This document shows positions 46,718 to 55,601 of a stretch of DNA of 64,000 bases, piece after piece (the stretch's first letter is position 1; each line of letters starts with the position of its first letter). The stretch lies in the NCBI RefSeq assembly GCF_019345525.1, contig NZ_JAHKRA010000002.1:186001-250000 (forward strand), written 5' to 3'. The translations under genes were made by a program, and so were the position numbers. Origin of the DNA: Flavobacterium sp. NKUCC04_CG (GTDB lineage Bacteria; Bacteroidota; Bacteroidia; Flavobacteriales; Flavobacteriaceae). Under the pieces are notes generated by a model. It saw only the letters and a program-made list of their open reading frames with translations, did no database searches and was not told the origin of the DNA.

Positions 46718-47560
46718 ATGAGATTAAAATTATTCATTTTTGTTCTTTCAACGATTTTTTTTGCAAATTGCAATCATAGTGATGACAATGAGTTAATCAA
46801 AAAGGAAGAAATCATTAAAATAGAAGAACCATTAATAATCAAAAAACAAGAGAATTTAGTTAAGTCAATTGAAATTACACAAAAGAAAGAAGATGTTATA
46901 ACAACTTCAAAAGTTGAGTTTACGTATGATAATCAAAACCGCTTACTCGAGATCAAAAATTTACGAGGAGAAAATTTAAAATATGAATATCTATCAGAAA
47001 ATAGCCTGGTAGTTCATGCTACAGATATAGCATCGGAAAATGTAACCAAGTATATTTTTGCTTTAGATTCAAAAACGAAAATGGCTCTATCGTTACAGGT
47101 TGAATCTCAGGATAACCCTTATGTAAATACAGATAAATTTATATTTGACTACAATAGCAAAATTCAACTATCATCGATTACCTTCACTAATAAAAATATA
47201 TTTGACAAGGAAACTTATATATGGTCGGAGGATTACTCCTATCCTGTATCAACCGTAAGTCAATTTGATATTGAATATTTAACTTTTGAAGGAAGTGAAT
47301 TTTTAAATAACGCATCAATTGATATTAACGCATTAATTAGTAATTACCCTAACTTCATACATCCAAAATATGCCGTATATAGTGGTCATTTAGGTGAGAA
47401 AGCCAAATACCTTATTAAAAATGTCAATAGCAGTGTCTATGGTTATGATTATATATTTAATACAAACACAAAAGGCCTTATTGAAAAGGTAACAATTGGT
47501 AAAATCAATAAGAAAGAAAACGTATCAGAAATCACAACGTATTTTATTAGTTACAACTAA
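46718..47560 (+). CDS. lipoprotein of unknown function
   Basis: 280 residues with a lipoprotein signal peptide; lipobox IFFANC makes cysteine about 18 the lipidated residue. A charged linker (DELIKKEEIIKIEEPLIIKK) follows, then a beta-rich domain with KVEFTYDNQNRLLEIKNLRG and KLIFDYNSK-like YD-repeat-type strands, seen in many Bacteroidota lipoproteins. No enzyme motif. It is monocistronic and ends with a terminator. Exposure on the cell surface is possible but not shown. Confidence 0.75.
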   Translation: MRLKLFIFVLSTIFFANCNHSDDNELIKKEEIIKIEEPLIIKKQENLVKSIEITQKKEDVITTSKVEFTYDNQNRLLEIKNLRGENLKYEYLSENSLVVHATDIASENVTKYIFALDSKTKMALSLQVESQDNPYVNTDKFIFDYNSKIQLSSITFTNKNIFDKETYIWSEDYSYPVSTVSQFDIEYLTFEGSEFLNNASIDINALISNYPNFIHPKYAVYSGHLGEKAKYLIKNVNSSVYGYDYIFNTNTKGLIEKVTIGKINKKENVSEITTYFISYN

Positions 47561-47620
47561 TAGTATTTTATTTAGAGTCTCTAGACACAGTCTCATAAGA
47601 TCCGTAAGTTAAACATACTT

Positions 47621-47657
47621 GGGTTAGATTTTTTAATTAAAGTCTAACCCTTTTTTT
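47621..47657 (+). terminator. terminator after the lipoprotein gene
   Basis: GGGTTAGA / TCTAACCC eight-base stem with a 14-base AT loop and a run of seven T residues, about 60 bases past the stop. Confidence 0.8.
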
Positions 47658-47742
47658 ATTTCACTAACTCTTACACGCATAACCCGATCTTAAAAAGCTA
47701 AGATGAGTTTTTGATTATTTATGTGATACGATGGTATAACAG

Positions 47743-48057
47743 TTAATCTTCTAAACTTATAGCGACTAACAATTGCGGAAACTCATCACTTACTTCATTC
47801 ACATGATCAATGCTAGTCAGTGATATCCTGTTGTTAAGCACTTCAAATTTTAGTATGAAGTTGTCTTTTTTGTTGTAAAGTAATCCATGCTCTATCCCTT
47901 CATCATCTTCATAGTAACCGACTAGTAGTGTCTTTTCTAAATTAATGTTGTTTGATATTATTAATTTTTTCAGATCCAGCCATTCCACATTTAGTAATTC
48001 TGTTAATTCTTCTATTTCTAATTTATAATCTTGGAATTCTTCCGTGGTCATTTTCAT
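47743..48057 (-). CDS. small acidic cytoplasmic protein, immunity-like
   Basis: 104 residues, no signal peptide, acidic. It contains EEFQDYKLEIEELTELLNVE and LVGYYEDDEGIEHGLLYNKK, the latter typical of small proteins adjacent to polymorphic toxins. I do not recognise a family. It is the last of a run of minus-strand small genes (47.7-54.2 kb), with about 90 bases between it and the DUF2625 gene, consistent with an orphan immunity gene. Confidence 0.6.
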   Translation of the reverse strand: MKMTTEEFQDYKLEIEELTELLNVEWLDLKKLIISNNINLEKTLLVGYYEDDEGIEHGLLYNKKDNFILKFEVLNNRISLTSIDHVNEVSDEFPQLLVAISLED

Positions 48058-48148
48058 TGTTAATAAAGGTTTAAAGGATCTTAATGTAGGGCTTAAAATG
48101 AAATTACAGTTTATACATTCCTACCAAAAGCCCTGTTTAATGTATGTT

Positions 48149-48823
48149 TTATTTCCCGTTCAACTGCTTTTGAAAATCAAGTGTTAAATGGTAATTCTCT
48201 TCAATTGGGACTAAGGCTCTGGTTGTTTTCGCAATGTCTTTTCCTTCTTCGGTCCACAAAAACGGTATAAAGGAAAACACTTGATTTCCGTTGGCTGTTT
48301 TTATATCGTTTTGCCAGTTTTCCCATCTAAAAAGTTTGTAGAATTTATGGATATCACCAGTAAAGGCCCAGTAAAGAAATTCTGAATAGCTGTTATCTAA
48401 ACATTCCCAGGCTAAGGTGTCTTGAGCTAAATAGTACACTTTCCCTATCTCCGTTCCAATTCCGCCAGCATTTAGGGCAAAATAGCCCCCGATGATATCA
48501 TCGGCAATTAAAAAATGAGAAGGTTGATCGCCATAGTTCTCAAAGGTTTTGCCTTTGTTCCAGCTTGTCAACCCTCTGTCGAGTTTTTCACTGCCTGAGC
48601 CTAAAATCCGCAACCATCCGTGGTCAATTAATATCCCCCCCGTTTCATAGATTACAGCACCCATGGGCGAACGGGTTGTCACTTGTGCATTTAGCAGTTC
48701 TCTCTCTGCGCGTGCGCTAGCCCTTGGCAATATCTCAACATCGTTTTCGGCTTCGCTTATCCATTCGGAGACCAACTCCCAACCCGGTTCGTCTAGGTTT
48801 ATTAATTCTTTTAGTGTCTTCAT
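48149..48823 (-). CDS. DUF2625 family protein
   Basis: 224 residues. The family is recognised from LINLDEPGWELVSEWI, QVTTRSPMGAVIYETGGILI, DHGWLRILGSGSEKLDRGL and the later IGGYFALNAGGIGTEIGKVY with ALVPIEENYHL. DUF2625 proteins are soluble and of unknown biochemical function; they occur among immunity and contact-dependent-inhibition genes. Its start is three bases downstream of a small two-helix membrane protein gene, so the two form an operon. Confidence 0.85.
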   Translation of the reverse strand: MKTLKELINLDEPGWELVSEWISEAENDVEILPRASARAERELLNAQVTTRSPMGAVIYETGGILIDHGWLRILGSGSEKLDRGLTSWNKGKTFENYGDQPSHFLIADDIIGGYFALNAGGIGTEIGKVYYLAQDTLAWECLDNSYSEFLYWAFTGDIHKFYKLFRWENWQNDIKTANGNQVFSFIPFLWTEEGKDIAKTTRALVPIEENYHLTLDFQKQLNGK

Positions 48824-48826
48824 GTA

Positions 48827-49078
48827 TTAGTTACTTAATAGATATAGAGAACTGATGGCTACTATGCCAAGGATAAGGATGACAATCATTATTTTGCGGT
48901 AATTTTCATAACCAAACCATTCAACGAGTACCACACTTTTTCTGTTTCCCGTTGGGTCTGTTGCCCATTTCCATCGCTTTATATATCCTATTAAAATTAC
49001 TATAAAAACAAGACCGACAATAATATAGGCGAGTTTGGGATTGTTTTTTATGTGATTAAAAACTTCGTCAATGTTCAT
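48827..49078 (-). CDS. small two-helix membrane protein, Imm17-like
   Basis: 83 residues with membrane helices at about 16-35 and 62-80 and a loop KRWKWATDPTGNRKSVVLVE, then WFGYENYRKIM. Size, the WKW after helix 1 and the YRKI before helix 2 resemble Imm17-type immunity proteins. That assignment is from memory of the pattern and should be treated as tentative. It is co-transcribed with the DUF2625 gene. Confidence 0.6.
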   Translation of the reverse strand: MNIDEVFNHIKNNPKLAYIIVGLVFIVILIGYIKRWKWATDPTGNRKSVVLVEWFGYENYRKIMIVILILGIVAISSLYLLSN

Positions 49079-49208
49079 TGTGTCTTATATATTTGGTTGT
49101 GTTTTGTAAAATTACTGGTGAAAAGTGAGAAGAAAGTTTTCTAACCAAATCTCCCTATCGCAAAATCCATATTTGTGTCGCTTTTTGTCGAATGCAACCA
49201 AAAGCGTT

Positions 49209-49694
49209 TTACTTTTTATTAATACTTTCTTTTATACACTCGATAATTTCTAAAATATCAAGAAGTGTATCCTCTTTATAGTCTCCCAGCATTTCAAATA
49301 ACACAAACTTCTCTGTATTATTATGAATATCAGTCAGGGCATTTTTTAATGTTAGCAATTCCTCTTTTGAGATGTCACAAGTTAGTATTTTTGAACCGTA
49401 AGCAGTTGTCAAATCAGCACTTCCGTTTAGTTCACTTTCAGCAACAATTGCTGTTAGTGCAATCACAGCATCTTCATAATGTACAAACTGTTCAAAATCT
49501 GGATTATCAAGTCGGACGTTGTTATCCGTGCGTTCATCGAGCAGTTCGGGTTGATCAAAATATTTTTTTAAGTCGCACCGTTTGTAAATTTCCGTCAAGG
49601 TTAATTTTTCACACGGAATTTTCTCTAAAAATTGTTGAAAGTCTCCACCATAATCACTTCCAAATGCGGTGTCTTTCCATTTTTCTATAAACAT
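49209..49694 (-). CDS. small acidic protein, DUF4259/immunity-like
   Basis: 161 residues, acidic, cytoplasmic. KWKDTAFGSDYGGDFQQFLE at the N terminus and EDAVIALTAIVAESELNGSA further on resemble proteins in which a central ALAAAEVVAA-type helix precedes a run of helices, as in DUF4259 and several Imm families. I cannot settle the family by eye. It lies 16 bases after the next gene upstream and forms an operon of three small genes with it. Confidence 0.6.
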   Translation of the reverse strand: MFIEKWKDTAFGSDYGGDFQQFLEKIPCEKLTLTEIYKRCDLKKYFDQPELLDERTDNNVRLDNPDFEQFVHYEDAVIALTAIVAESELNGSADLTTAYGSKILTCDISKEELLTLKNALTDIHNNTEKFVLFEMLGDYKEDTLLDILEIIECIKESINKK

Positions 49695-49710
49695 ATTTTT
49701 TTTATTTTAG

Positions 49711-50034
49711 TTACCACGCTCGCCAATTATCGATATATTCCGTTGTTTCATCAAGTCCTACTATCGTTCCCATTTTATATAAAGCATCACATAATCCTTC
49801 TCTTTCTTCTGTGTCAATGGTACTTTCAATAGCATCGTTGTCTTCGATTTTGTTTAGTGATAAAACACAGTTTTCAAACAAATTGAGTATTTCGCTACTT
49901 TCTGTGTTTTCAGGAAGTGCCTTTAGTTTGTCGCGCAGTGCATTGAGCTCCGCCATTAAAATGGGCTCTAAATCTTCATAAACTACTGGAAGGGACTGTT
50001 TAAAATCAATCTCTTGTAATTCTAACTTTTTCAT
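49711..50034 (-). CDS. small helical protein of unknown function
   Basis: 107 residues, acidic, mostly helical (YEDLEPILMAELNALRDKLK, LFENCVLSLNKIEDNDAIES) and ending EYIDNWRAW. No signal peptide. Its start codon overlaps the stop of the upstream gene by four bases. Family not recognised; size, acidity and context suggest an immunity protein. Confidence 0.6.
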   Translation of the reverse strand: MKKLELQEIDFKQSLPVVYEDLEPILMAELNALRDKLKALPENTESSEILNLFENCVLSLNKIEDNDAIESTIDTEEREGLCDALYKMGTIVGLDETTEYIDNWRAW

Positions 50035-50579
50035 AATTCAAAATTATTTATTTTTTTGTGAGAAAACTTCAGCGTATAATTTATTTCGCCTACTTTTTTT
50101 GTGGCAATTCTGGCTTGGTTAAGGTCAAGTCGATATTCTTTTAAACAAGTTTTGATACTGCTAACCGCTTTTTCACTGTCTACAACCTTACAAAAAATAT
50201 TTAATTTCTTTTGCCCCATATCAAAACCATCTACATCGCCTACCCCATTCCAACCTAGATGGTCTTTTAGATATTCTTGCACCTTGTCTTTAAGCCATAA
50301 ATCTCTTTTATTTCCCAATTCACTCTTTAAAGGAAACTGAACAACAACCCAATGATGATGGTCTTCATCGATTTGAGCATAGCCCTGACTTTCACATTCT
50401 TTACAGAAATTAAGGACAAAATCGTCATTGGCCTGGTTTGTTTCAATCGGAATCTCTTCTACTTTCCCTTTAAAACCCACTTTTCCATAGTGAACAACGG
50501 CTACTTTTCTCTTTTCGTCAAACCAGGTTTCTTTGTAAAGTAGTTGCTCTTTGTCGTCAGTTTTATAATATTTTATCAT
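50031..50579 (-). CDS. WGR-domain-like protein
   Basis: 182 residues from ATG 50577-50579; 18 upstream in-frame codons look non-coding. The N-terminal part (KYYKTDDKEQLLYKETWFDE, then VAVVHYGKVGFKGKVEEIPI) resembles a WGR domain, where the HYGKVGFKG strand corresponds to the Trp-Gly-Arg region. The remainder (LKDHLGWNGVGDVDGFDMGQ) recalls small proteins in toxin-immunity arrays. First gene of a three-gene operon with 49711 and 49209. Confidence 0.6.
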   Translation of the reverse strand: MIKYYKTDDKEQLLYKETWFDEKRKVAVVHYGKVGFKGKVEEIPIETNQANDDFVLNFCKECESQGYAQIDEDHHHWVVVQFPLKSELGNKRDLWLKDKVQEYLKDHLGWNGVGDVDGFDMGQKKLNIFCKVVDSEKAVSSIKTCLKEYRLDLNQARIATKKVGEINYTLKFSHKKINNFEL

Positions 50580-50681
50580 GATAAATTCACTTCGTTTATT
50601 CTGTACTGAGGTCAGCTTGATCAGCATATCCAATTCTTTTCCGGTATTTTATATAACCGAAGCAGTTTCTATCCGCTTATT

Positions 50682-51644
50682 TTACCGTGTCGGTTTCCAA
50701 ATGTAATCCCCGTCTTTATTGATATACCCCTCTTTATAAACAGCGTGGTCTTTTCCGATGGTAACTTTTGCTATCCCATTTTCAAAACGTTCTACATGTT
50801 CAAATTTTGGTTTAATAACCATGTTTCCATCGCGATTTATAAATCCATGTTTGTTATTCTTTTTCAACTGAACACTTGCCAAACCATCTGAGAAATTTTC
50901 GCCCACTAAGTACTCACAAGGGATAACAACTTCTCCCTTCGTATCCATGTACCCATTGCCATTATCCCAAATACAGCATAGTCCTTCTGAAAAATGTCCA
51001 TTAGCTATATTAAAATCAGGCGGAATTAAAACTTCGTTGTTTCTATTTACAAAGCCAAATAATTGTTTTTTATTAACTTTTTTGCCAATAAGCGTTGGTA
51101 TTACGGCTGCCATGCCTTCATGAAAGGAGCTGGTATAATCGTATATGGGCGGTATAATAAAGTTGTTATCCATATCAACAAAGCCCCATTTTTTCTCTAT
51201 TAAAGATTTACAATTAATCAAACCTTCATTATATTCCGATACGCCAAATTCCCTGTTATTCAGTATTGTTTTGCCACTTGTATTTATGAAATAAGCGGAA
51301 GTAAACATATTGTCTTGTACTAATGCTATTCCGTTATGAAATTCATTTACGCGGTAGTATTTAGGTTCAATAACGATATCATTTTCGCTATTGATGAACC
51401 CAAATTCTCCGTCAACTTCCACAATTGCTAACCCATCATTAAAACCTCCAAAGCCATATTCGTATCTATAGTTGGGGCTTATATGTATAGTACCTTTACC
51501 GTCCATATATCCAAACTCCTCATTAACTTTTATGCCTCCAAACATATTGGCGAAGTCAAAGTCAAACTTTGTAATCAGGCTTCCCAGCTTGTCTATAAAA
51601 GCATATTTGCCGTTTTTTTTAACTGGATAAAATTTCTCTGCCAT
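50682..51644 (-). CDS. WG-repeat protein
   Basis: 320 residues from ATG 51642-51644 (MAEKFYPVKKNGKYAF); an upstream in-frame ATG at 51698 is less likely. At least seven WG-type repeats are visible with the pattern GFI(N/D)..G..VI.P.Y......F..G.A.V, for example KHGFINRDGNMVIKPKFEHV followed by ERFENGIAKVTIG. No signal peptide, so cytoplasmic. WG-repeat proteins are common in Bacteroidota and serve as binding modules, frequently beside immunity genes. Function here is unknown. Confidence 0.8.
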   Translation of the reverse strand: MAEKFYPVKKNGKYAFIDKLGSLITKFDFDFANMFGGIKVNEEFGYMDGKGTIHISPNYRYEYGFGGFNDGLAIVEVDGEFGFINSENDIVIEPKYYRVNEFHNGIALVQDNMFTSAYFINTSGKTILNNREFGVSEYNEGLINCKSLIEKKWGFVDMDNNFIIPPIYDYTSSFHEGMAAVIPTLIGKKVNKKQLFGFVNRNNEVLIPPDFNIANGHFSEGLCCIWDNGNGYMDTKGEVVIPCEYLVGENFSDGLASVQLKKNNKHGFINRDGNMVIKPKFEHVERFENGIAKVTIGKDHAVYKEGYINKDGDYIWKPTR

Positions 51645-51770
51645 ATCGTTCAATAAGTTGCTGCTAAGGTCTCGGTGTTGTGTAATGATTCTGACCAATC
51701 TAAGTACAAACAGGGAATGGATGAACTACGGTAGAAATTACCGTTGCCCCCTACTGTCCCTAACCAATTT

Positions 51771-52598
51771 TTAGTTGCCGTTTATTTCTGTGTTAAGTTG
51801 TTTGAATTTATTCTTATTAACTCGTTTTATATTGTCCAGAATTTCCGTTTGTTTTTCGCGGGGTAGTTCTTTTAATTTTTCAATAAATGTTGGATAAACG
51901 GTCTTGTTGGCATAGAACCAAAAAGGGTTTGTCAGCGTATCAATTTGTCGCCAATCTTTACCAAGGTTTAAGGCTAAAACTTCGATTAGAAAATCTAAAT
52001 CTTCAAGCCATACTTTTTTTCCTTTTTTCCAAAATATCCCACTTACCGAAAACTCGCCACCTTTTTGCCGTCCTTCTACAAATCTTTTTCTCCAATTTTC
52101 GTCCCAATATTCGGGAATAGCACTTTCTTTCGTTTTTGCTATGGGTTTACCTAATTTTTCCAAAACGCTTCCCCACGCTTCGTCGGCTATAAACCAATTT
52201 TTTAGCGCAGCCATAGCAGTTCTTCTTTCGGCTATAGTCCATTGCTTCGCCCCTTCAAGAAAGGCATGCAAGGCGACTTCTGCAGTTGGAAGGGGAATAT
52301 AAAACCGGAAAACTTGGTCAAACTTCCCCATTCTTTTCTGAAGCTCGGATAGTTTTTGGGCAAGAATCTCGCCGACCAACTTTGGATGGAATACCCAAAT
52401 TGCATTATACAAACTTTCATAAACACCGGAATCGTCTTTTAGTCTTATCGCGTCGATGAGTTTATGTAGATAATTACTGTCCTCCTCGCCATTTAAAGAA
52501 TACATTAATTCACTAAATTTCACACAATCTTCCGCTGTTTTTAAATCCCAAACTTTTTCAAGTTCTATACCCCAATTTTCAAAGTTTGTTGTTGTCAT
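51771..52598 (-). CDS. cytoplasmic protein of unknown function
   Basis: 275 residues, soluble, tryptophan-rich and largely helical: NWGIELEKVWDLKTAEDCVK, TAEVALHAFLEGAKQWTIAE, then EYWDENWRKRFVEGRQKGGE and a C-terminal ELPREKQTEILDNIKRVNKN. No family recognised. It belongs to the minus-strand run of small proteins. The composition is consistent with an immunity or phage-response protein, but this is inference only. Confidence 0.65.
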   Translation of the reverse strand: MTTTNFENWGIELEKVWDLKTAEDCVKFSELMYSLNGEEDSNYLHKLIDAIRLKDDSGVYESLYNAIWVFHPKLVGEILAQKLSELQKRMGKFDQVFRFYIPLPTAEVALHAFLEGAKQWTIAERRTAMAALKNWFIADEAWGSVLEKLGKPIAKTKESAIPEYWDENWRKRFVEGRQKGGEFSVSGIFWKKGKKVWLEDLDFLIEVLALNLGKDWRQIDTLTNPFWFYANKTVYPTFIEKLKELPREKQTEILDNIKRVNKNKFKQLNTEINGN

Positions 52599-52784
52599 TC
52601 GTCTGTTTTATGTGCTGCTCTTATTTGCTAGCTACCCATCGAACGGCAACTATAATTAAGCATTCGGTTCTGCTACCCTATTTGGTTTGTTTTATTTTCT
52701 GTCAAAAAAAGGCATAAATATAAGCTACTTGCGGTCGTACTAAACCGTTTTAATTGTACTTCTAAAATCTAAGGTAGCAACAAA

Positions 52785-53366
52785 TTATTGATCCTGATCC
52801 TGATATTTCAAGATCAAGTTTTTAAGCGTTAAGGCATCATCCGCAAATCCTTGAACTAAGCTAAATGCTGATATGCCGAAATTGTTTTCTGCATAAATAT
52901 CGGCTCCATGCTCTAAGAGTTTTTCTACAAAGTATACATCGTCATTTGCTTTAACTCCGGTACTCGACATGGCTTTTGTCAAGACAGTACCTCCATGTCC
53001 GATGCGAATATGTACATCTGCTCCATTTTTAATAAGGTAATCAAATATTTCTTTTGATTTGTAGGTAAAACCAACACTAAGACATAATGCGGTATACATT
53101 CTTGGGCCTCGCTGTGGTTGTGCATTAATGTCAATACCTCTTTTTAGCAGCTCATCGATGATTGGAATGGGATCTAATAGGTATGGGCGATTTATGGCAA
53201 ATTGCTCCAAATTGCTATCATAAATTAAACTACCGAGGTAATAATGCAATATGTTTTTAGAACTTTCATCTATGGAATTTATTTCAAAATCATCTAAAAA
53301 CAGCTTAAACTCTGCCTCTGTTTTGCAATGATTGAAAGCTATTTTGTGATCGTTGGTAAATTTCAT
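52785..53366 (-). CDS. ankyrin-repeat protein
   Basis: 193 residues from ATG 53364-53366 (MKFTNDHKIAF). Ankyrin repeats are seen as PIIDELLKRGIDINAQPQRG, EIFDYLIKNGADVHIRIGHG and YFVEKLLEHGADIYAENNFG. No signal peptide. Such proteins occur in polymorphic-toxin immunity clusters (Imm-ank type). The first 60 residues are a helical cap with no known domain. It is alone, about 170 bases downstream of the next minus-strand gene. Confidence 0.75.
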   Translation of the reverse strand: MKFTNDHKIAFNHCKTEAEFKLFLDDFEINSIDESSKNILHYYLGSLIYDSNLEQFAINRPYLLDPIPIIDELLKRGIDINAQPQRGPRMYTALCLSVGFTYKSKEIFDYLIKNGADVHIRIGHGGTVLTKAMSSTGVKANDDVYFVEKLLEHGADIYAENNFGISAFSLVQGFADDALTLKNLILKYQDQDQ

Positions 53367-53535
53367 GCTAACTTGATTAATAAAAAATTGGTTCTTCTGT
53401 ATAGGCATTTACAAAGATTAAAATTTCTGAGGCTAGACCATCGCAAACGTTATCAGTTGTTGAGTACATTACACAAAAAAACTGTATATATTTTCTGCGA
53501 CAAGCTTGATTTGACCTTATGGTTGATTCCATCTT

Positions 53536-54162
53536 TTAGTCTAGTATTTGATTTTTTTGAAGAATTTTCAAGTAATATTTCTCTAACATTTTAGTGTTAT
53601 CAATTTTATTGGTTCTATCTGTGTACGTAAACCAATCTATCATAAGATCAGTAAAAACCAGTTTTCCACTATCAGTAAGATCTTGGTTTTTGTAGTTCAT
53701 ATACAGAATGCGATTATTTTTATCCAATGGATTTAGCACCAATAATTCCTTCTCATAACAAAAACGAAGAAAAACAACAAACATTTCGTAGGTATTGATG
53801 ATGTGTTCTGGATATTTTCTATTGGCCGTAAAATGACTGGAGATATCACAAACAAAATTGGCCCAATCAAATTTTTCTTTATAGGTAACAACTAGTAAAT
53901 CCATCGCCTTTTCGAGCGGTATTAAAAGCATTTTATGTTGCGCTTGCGTTGAATAGCCCTTGTATACTGCTGGGGGATTATCTAGCAATTGGCTTGCAGC
54001 TTCTGTATAAACAAAGTATAACGCTTCATCAAATAATCCGCCTATAAAATGGTTGTTACACAGCAGCATCCAGTTTTTATTTTTTGCAGGGGAAAATGTT
54101 ATTCTATAATCTTGACTATTTAAAAGTTCGTATGTTTTTATGATAAAATCAATCGAAGTCAT
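53536..54162 (-). CDS. cytoplasmic protein with TfoX_N-like N terminus
   Basis: 208 residues, no signal peptide. Residues 30-85 (NWMLLCNNHFIGGLFDEALY, then FVYTEAASQLLDNPPAVYKG) resemble the TfoX N-terminal fold, in which a glycine-phenylalanine strand pair is followed by a LY strand and a TEAA-like helix. The rest is helical and unassigned. The TfoX link is tentative. It is the most upstream gene of the minus-strand array of small proteins. Confidence 0.55.
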   Translation of the reverse strand: MTSIDFIIKTYELLNSQDYRITFSPAKNKNWMLLCNNHFIGGLFDEALYFVYTEAASQLLDNPPAVYKGYSTQAQHKMLLIPLEKAMDLLVVTYKEKFDWANFVCDISSHFTANRKYPEHIINTYEMFVVFLRFCYEKELLVLNPLDKNNRILYMNYKNQDLTDSGKLVFTDLMIDWFTYTDRTNKIDNTKMLEKYYLKILQKNQILD

Positions 54163-54569
54163 TACTCTATTTGTTTAGCCAATAAAATTATGGTTTTTTT
54201 ATTTACAAAAAGACCCTAAAATTAACAAAGTGAATAAAAAAATAAAATAAAACAGCTGCGAACTCCGGTGATATTGACGAATCAAGAGGACTCTGGCGCT
54301 AACGTAGTCGAGTGGTTACTGATCCAATAAATAAAGTTTTGTCCGTATAATTTTATAATTCAATATATAGTGTTTTCTTCAAAGCCAACTCCTACTTACA
54401 TTACCTTTAATAAAATGATAGACCTGATTGCTTGAAGTGAGAAGCTATTTGATTTTTTAAGAGCGAGTGTTTCTATTCTAAGCTCTAAAACCTTTTAATC
54501 TTTCCTTGTTTTATAATTTTTACAATTGGCAAAACTTCCAAAAACCTTGCAATCCAAACTAAATCCGAA
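54163..54569. other. intergenic region with a repeat remnant
   Basis: 407 bases without a gene. It includes a shrunken copy of the dispersed repeat at 54253-54321; the rest is AT-rich with no recognisable element. Confidence 0.5.
54253..54321 (+). repeat. remnant of the dispersed repeat
   Basis: AGCTGCGAACTCC (left-end like) and GGACTCTGGCGCTAACGTAG followed by TCGAGTGGTTA (right-end like) separated by only about 25 bases, as if the core had been deleted. Confidence 0.5.
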
Positions 54570-55601
54570 TTATTGTTGTAAAATCCATTCTACAATTTTA
54601 TCCTTGGGGTTTTGATGAATATCATAACTGTAACCCTCAGCAAAAAAATGATTTTCCCCTTCGAGAACCTCTATAGTGATTTTGGGATTGGCATAACTTT
54701 TTAGAAGTGCTACATTAGCCACAGGATCTACTAGAATGTCTTGATCACCGATCATATAAAACAAAGGGATAGAAAGATTTCTATACAGTGGACTATTGTC
54801 TTTTATTGCTAAATCTCTATCAGTTGCTCCTAACAAAAACGGAAATCTACTACTATACCTAGCCGTAGAATAGCCTATCTTTTTAATTTCTTTCCTATAC
54901 AACTTCCAGAATCTTTTCTCATCTGGATGTGCAAGATAAAAATCAATCAAATGACTACAGATGCTTTCCTTTTCTTCAAGTGAATCATACTTGAAATAAT
55001 CGTTTATTCCATTTTCCTTATGCTTTAATTGATAAATAAAAAGTTCTTTACCAGAAATCACGGGTGACGATAAAATGACTAAAAAATCAGGATTCATTTG
55101 GAGTTTTAGAGCATCCATTGCCGCTATTCCTCCAATACTGTGGCCTATAACTCCTATCTTTTTTCCTTTTAACTCCTCTCGATTCGTCAATGTATTAAAA
55201 GCACGTTCTAATTCCGCTCCCATCATGGATGCAGTATATAACATATCACTCCCTCTAGATCCTTTAGAGTTGCCTTTCTGTCGCTCATCATACCGAAACA
55301 CCGCGATGTTACGATCTAATAAAGCTTCGGCTAAATCAGTGTGCGTATTGCGTGTGTTGTACCCTGTACCGGGTTTTATGATAACTACTTTATCAAACGC
55401 TGTTTTAGGAACTATTAAACTTCCCTCAAAAGAAACGCTATCTATCTTTTGTTTTCGATCAAATGCCGGTACATTAAAATTAACCGTAGCAAAAGAATAG
55501 TTTTCTTTTATTGGAATGAATTTTTCCATCTCCGTTTTGGCATTTTGCCCAAAACACAAAAAACCGCAAATTAATAAAAATGCTAAAAAATTCACTCTCA
55601 T
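54570..55601 (-). CDS. exported alpha/beta hydrolase
   Basis: 343 residues from ATG 55599-55601, chosen because MRVNFLAFLLICGFLCFGQ is a signal peptide; eight earlier codons are possible. KPGTGYNTRNTHTDLAEALL and VFRYDERQKGNSKG resemble the oxyanion region, the nucleophile is in IGVIGHSIGGIAAM (GHSIGG), the acid is likely in GDQDILVDP, and the histidine is in EGENHFF near the C terminus. This is the BAAT/S9-like esterase or peptidase group; the substrate is unknown. It is monocistronic and flanked by repeat R3 upstream. Confidence 0.88.
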   Translation of the reverse strand: MRVNFLAFLLICGFLCFGQNAKTEMEKFIPIKENYSFATVNFNVPAFDRKQKIDSVSFEGSLIVPKTAFDKVVIIKPGTGYNTRNTHTDLAEALLDRNIAVFRYDERQKGNSKGSRGSDMLYTASMMGAELERAFNTLTNREELKGKKIGVIGHSIGGIAAMDALKLQMNPDFLVILSSPVISGKELFIYQLKHKENGINDYFKYDSLEEKESICSHLIDFYLAHPDEKRFWKLYRKEIKKIGYSTARYSSRFPFLLGATDRDLAIKDNSPLYRNLSIPLFYMIGDQDILVDPVANVALLKSYANPKITIEVLEGENHFFAEGYSYDIHQNPKDKIVEWILQQ

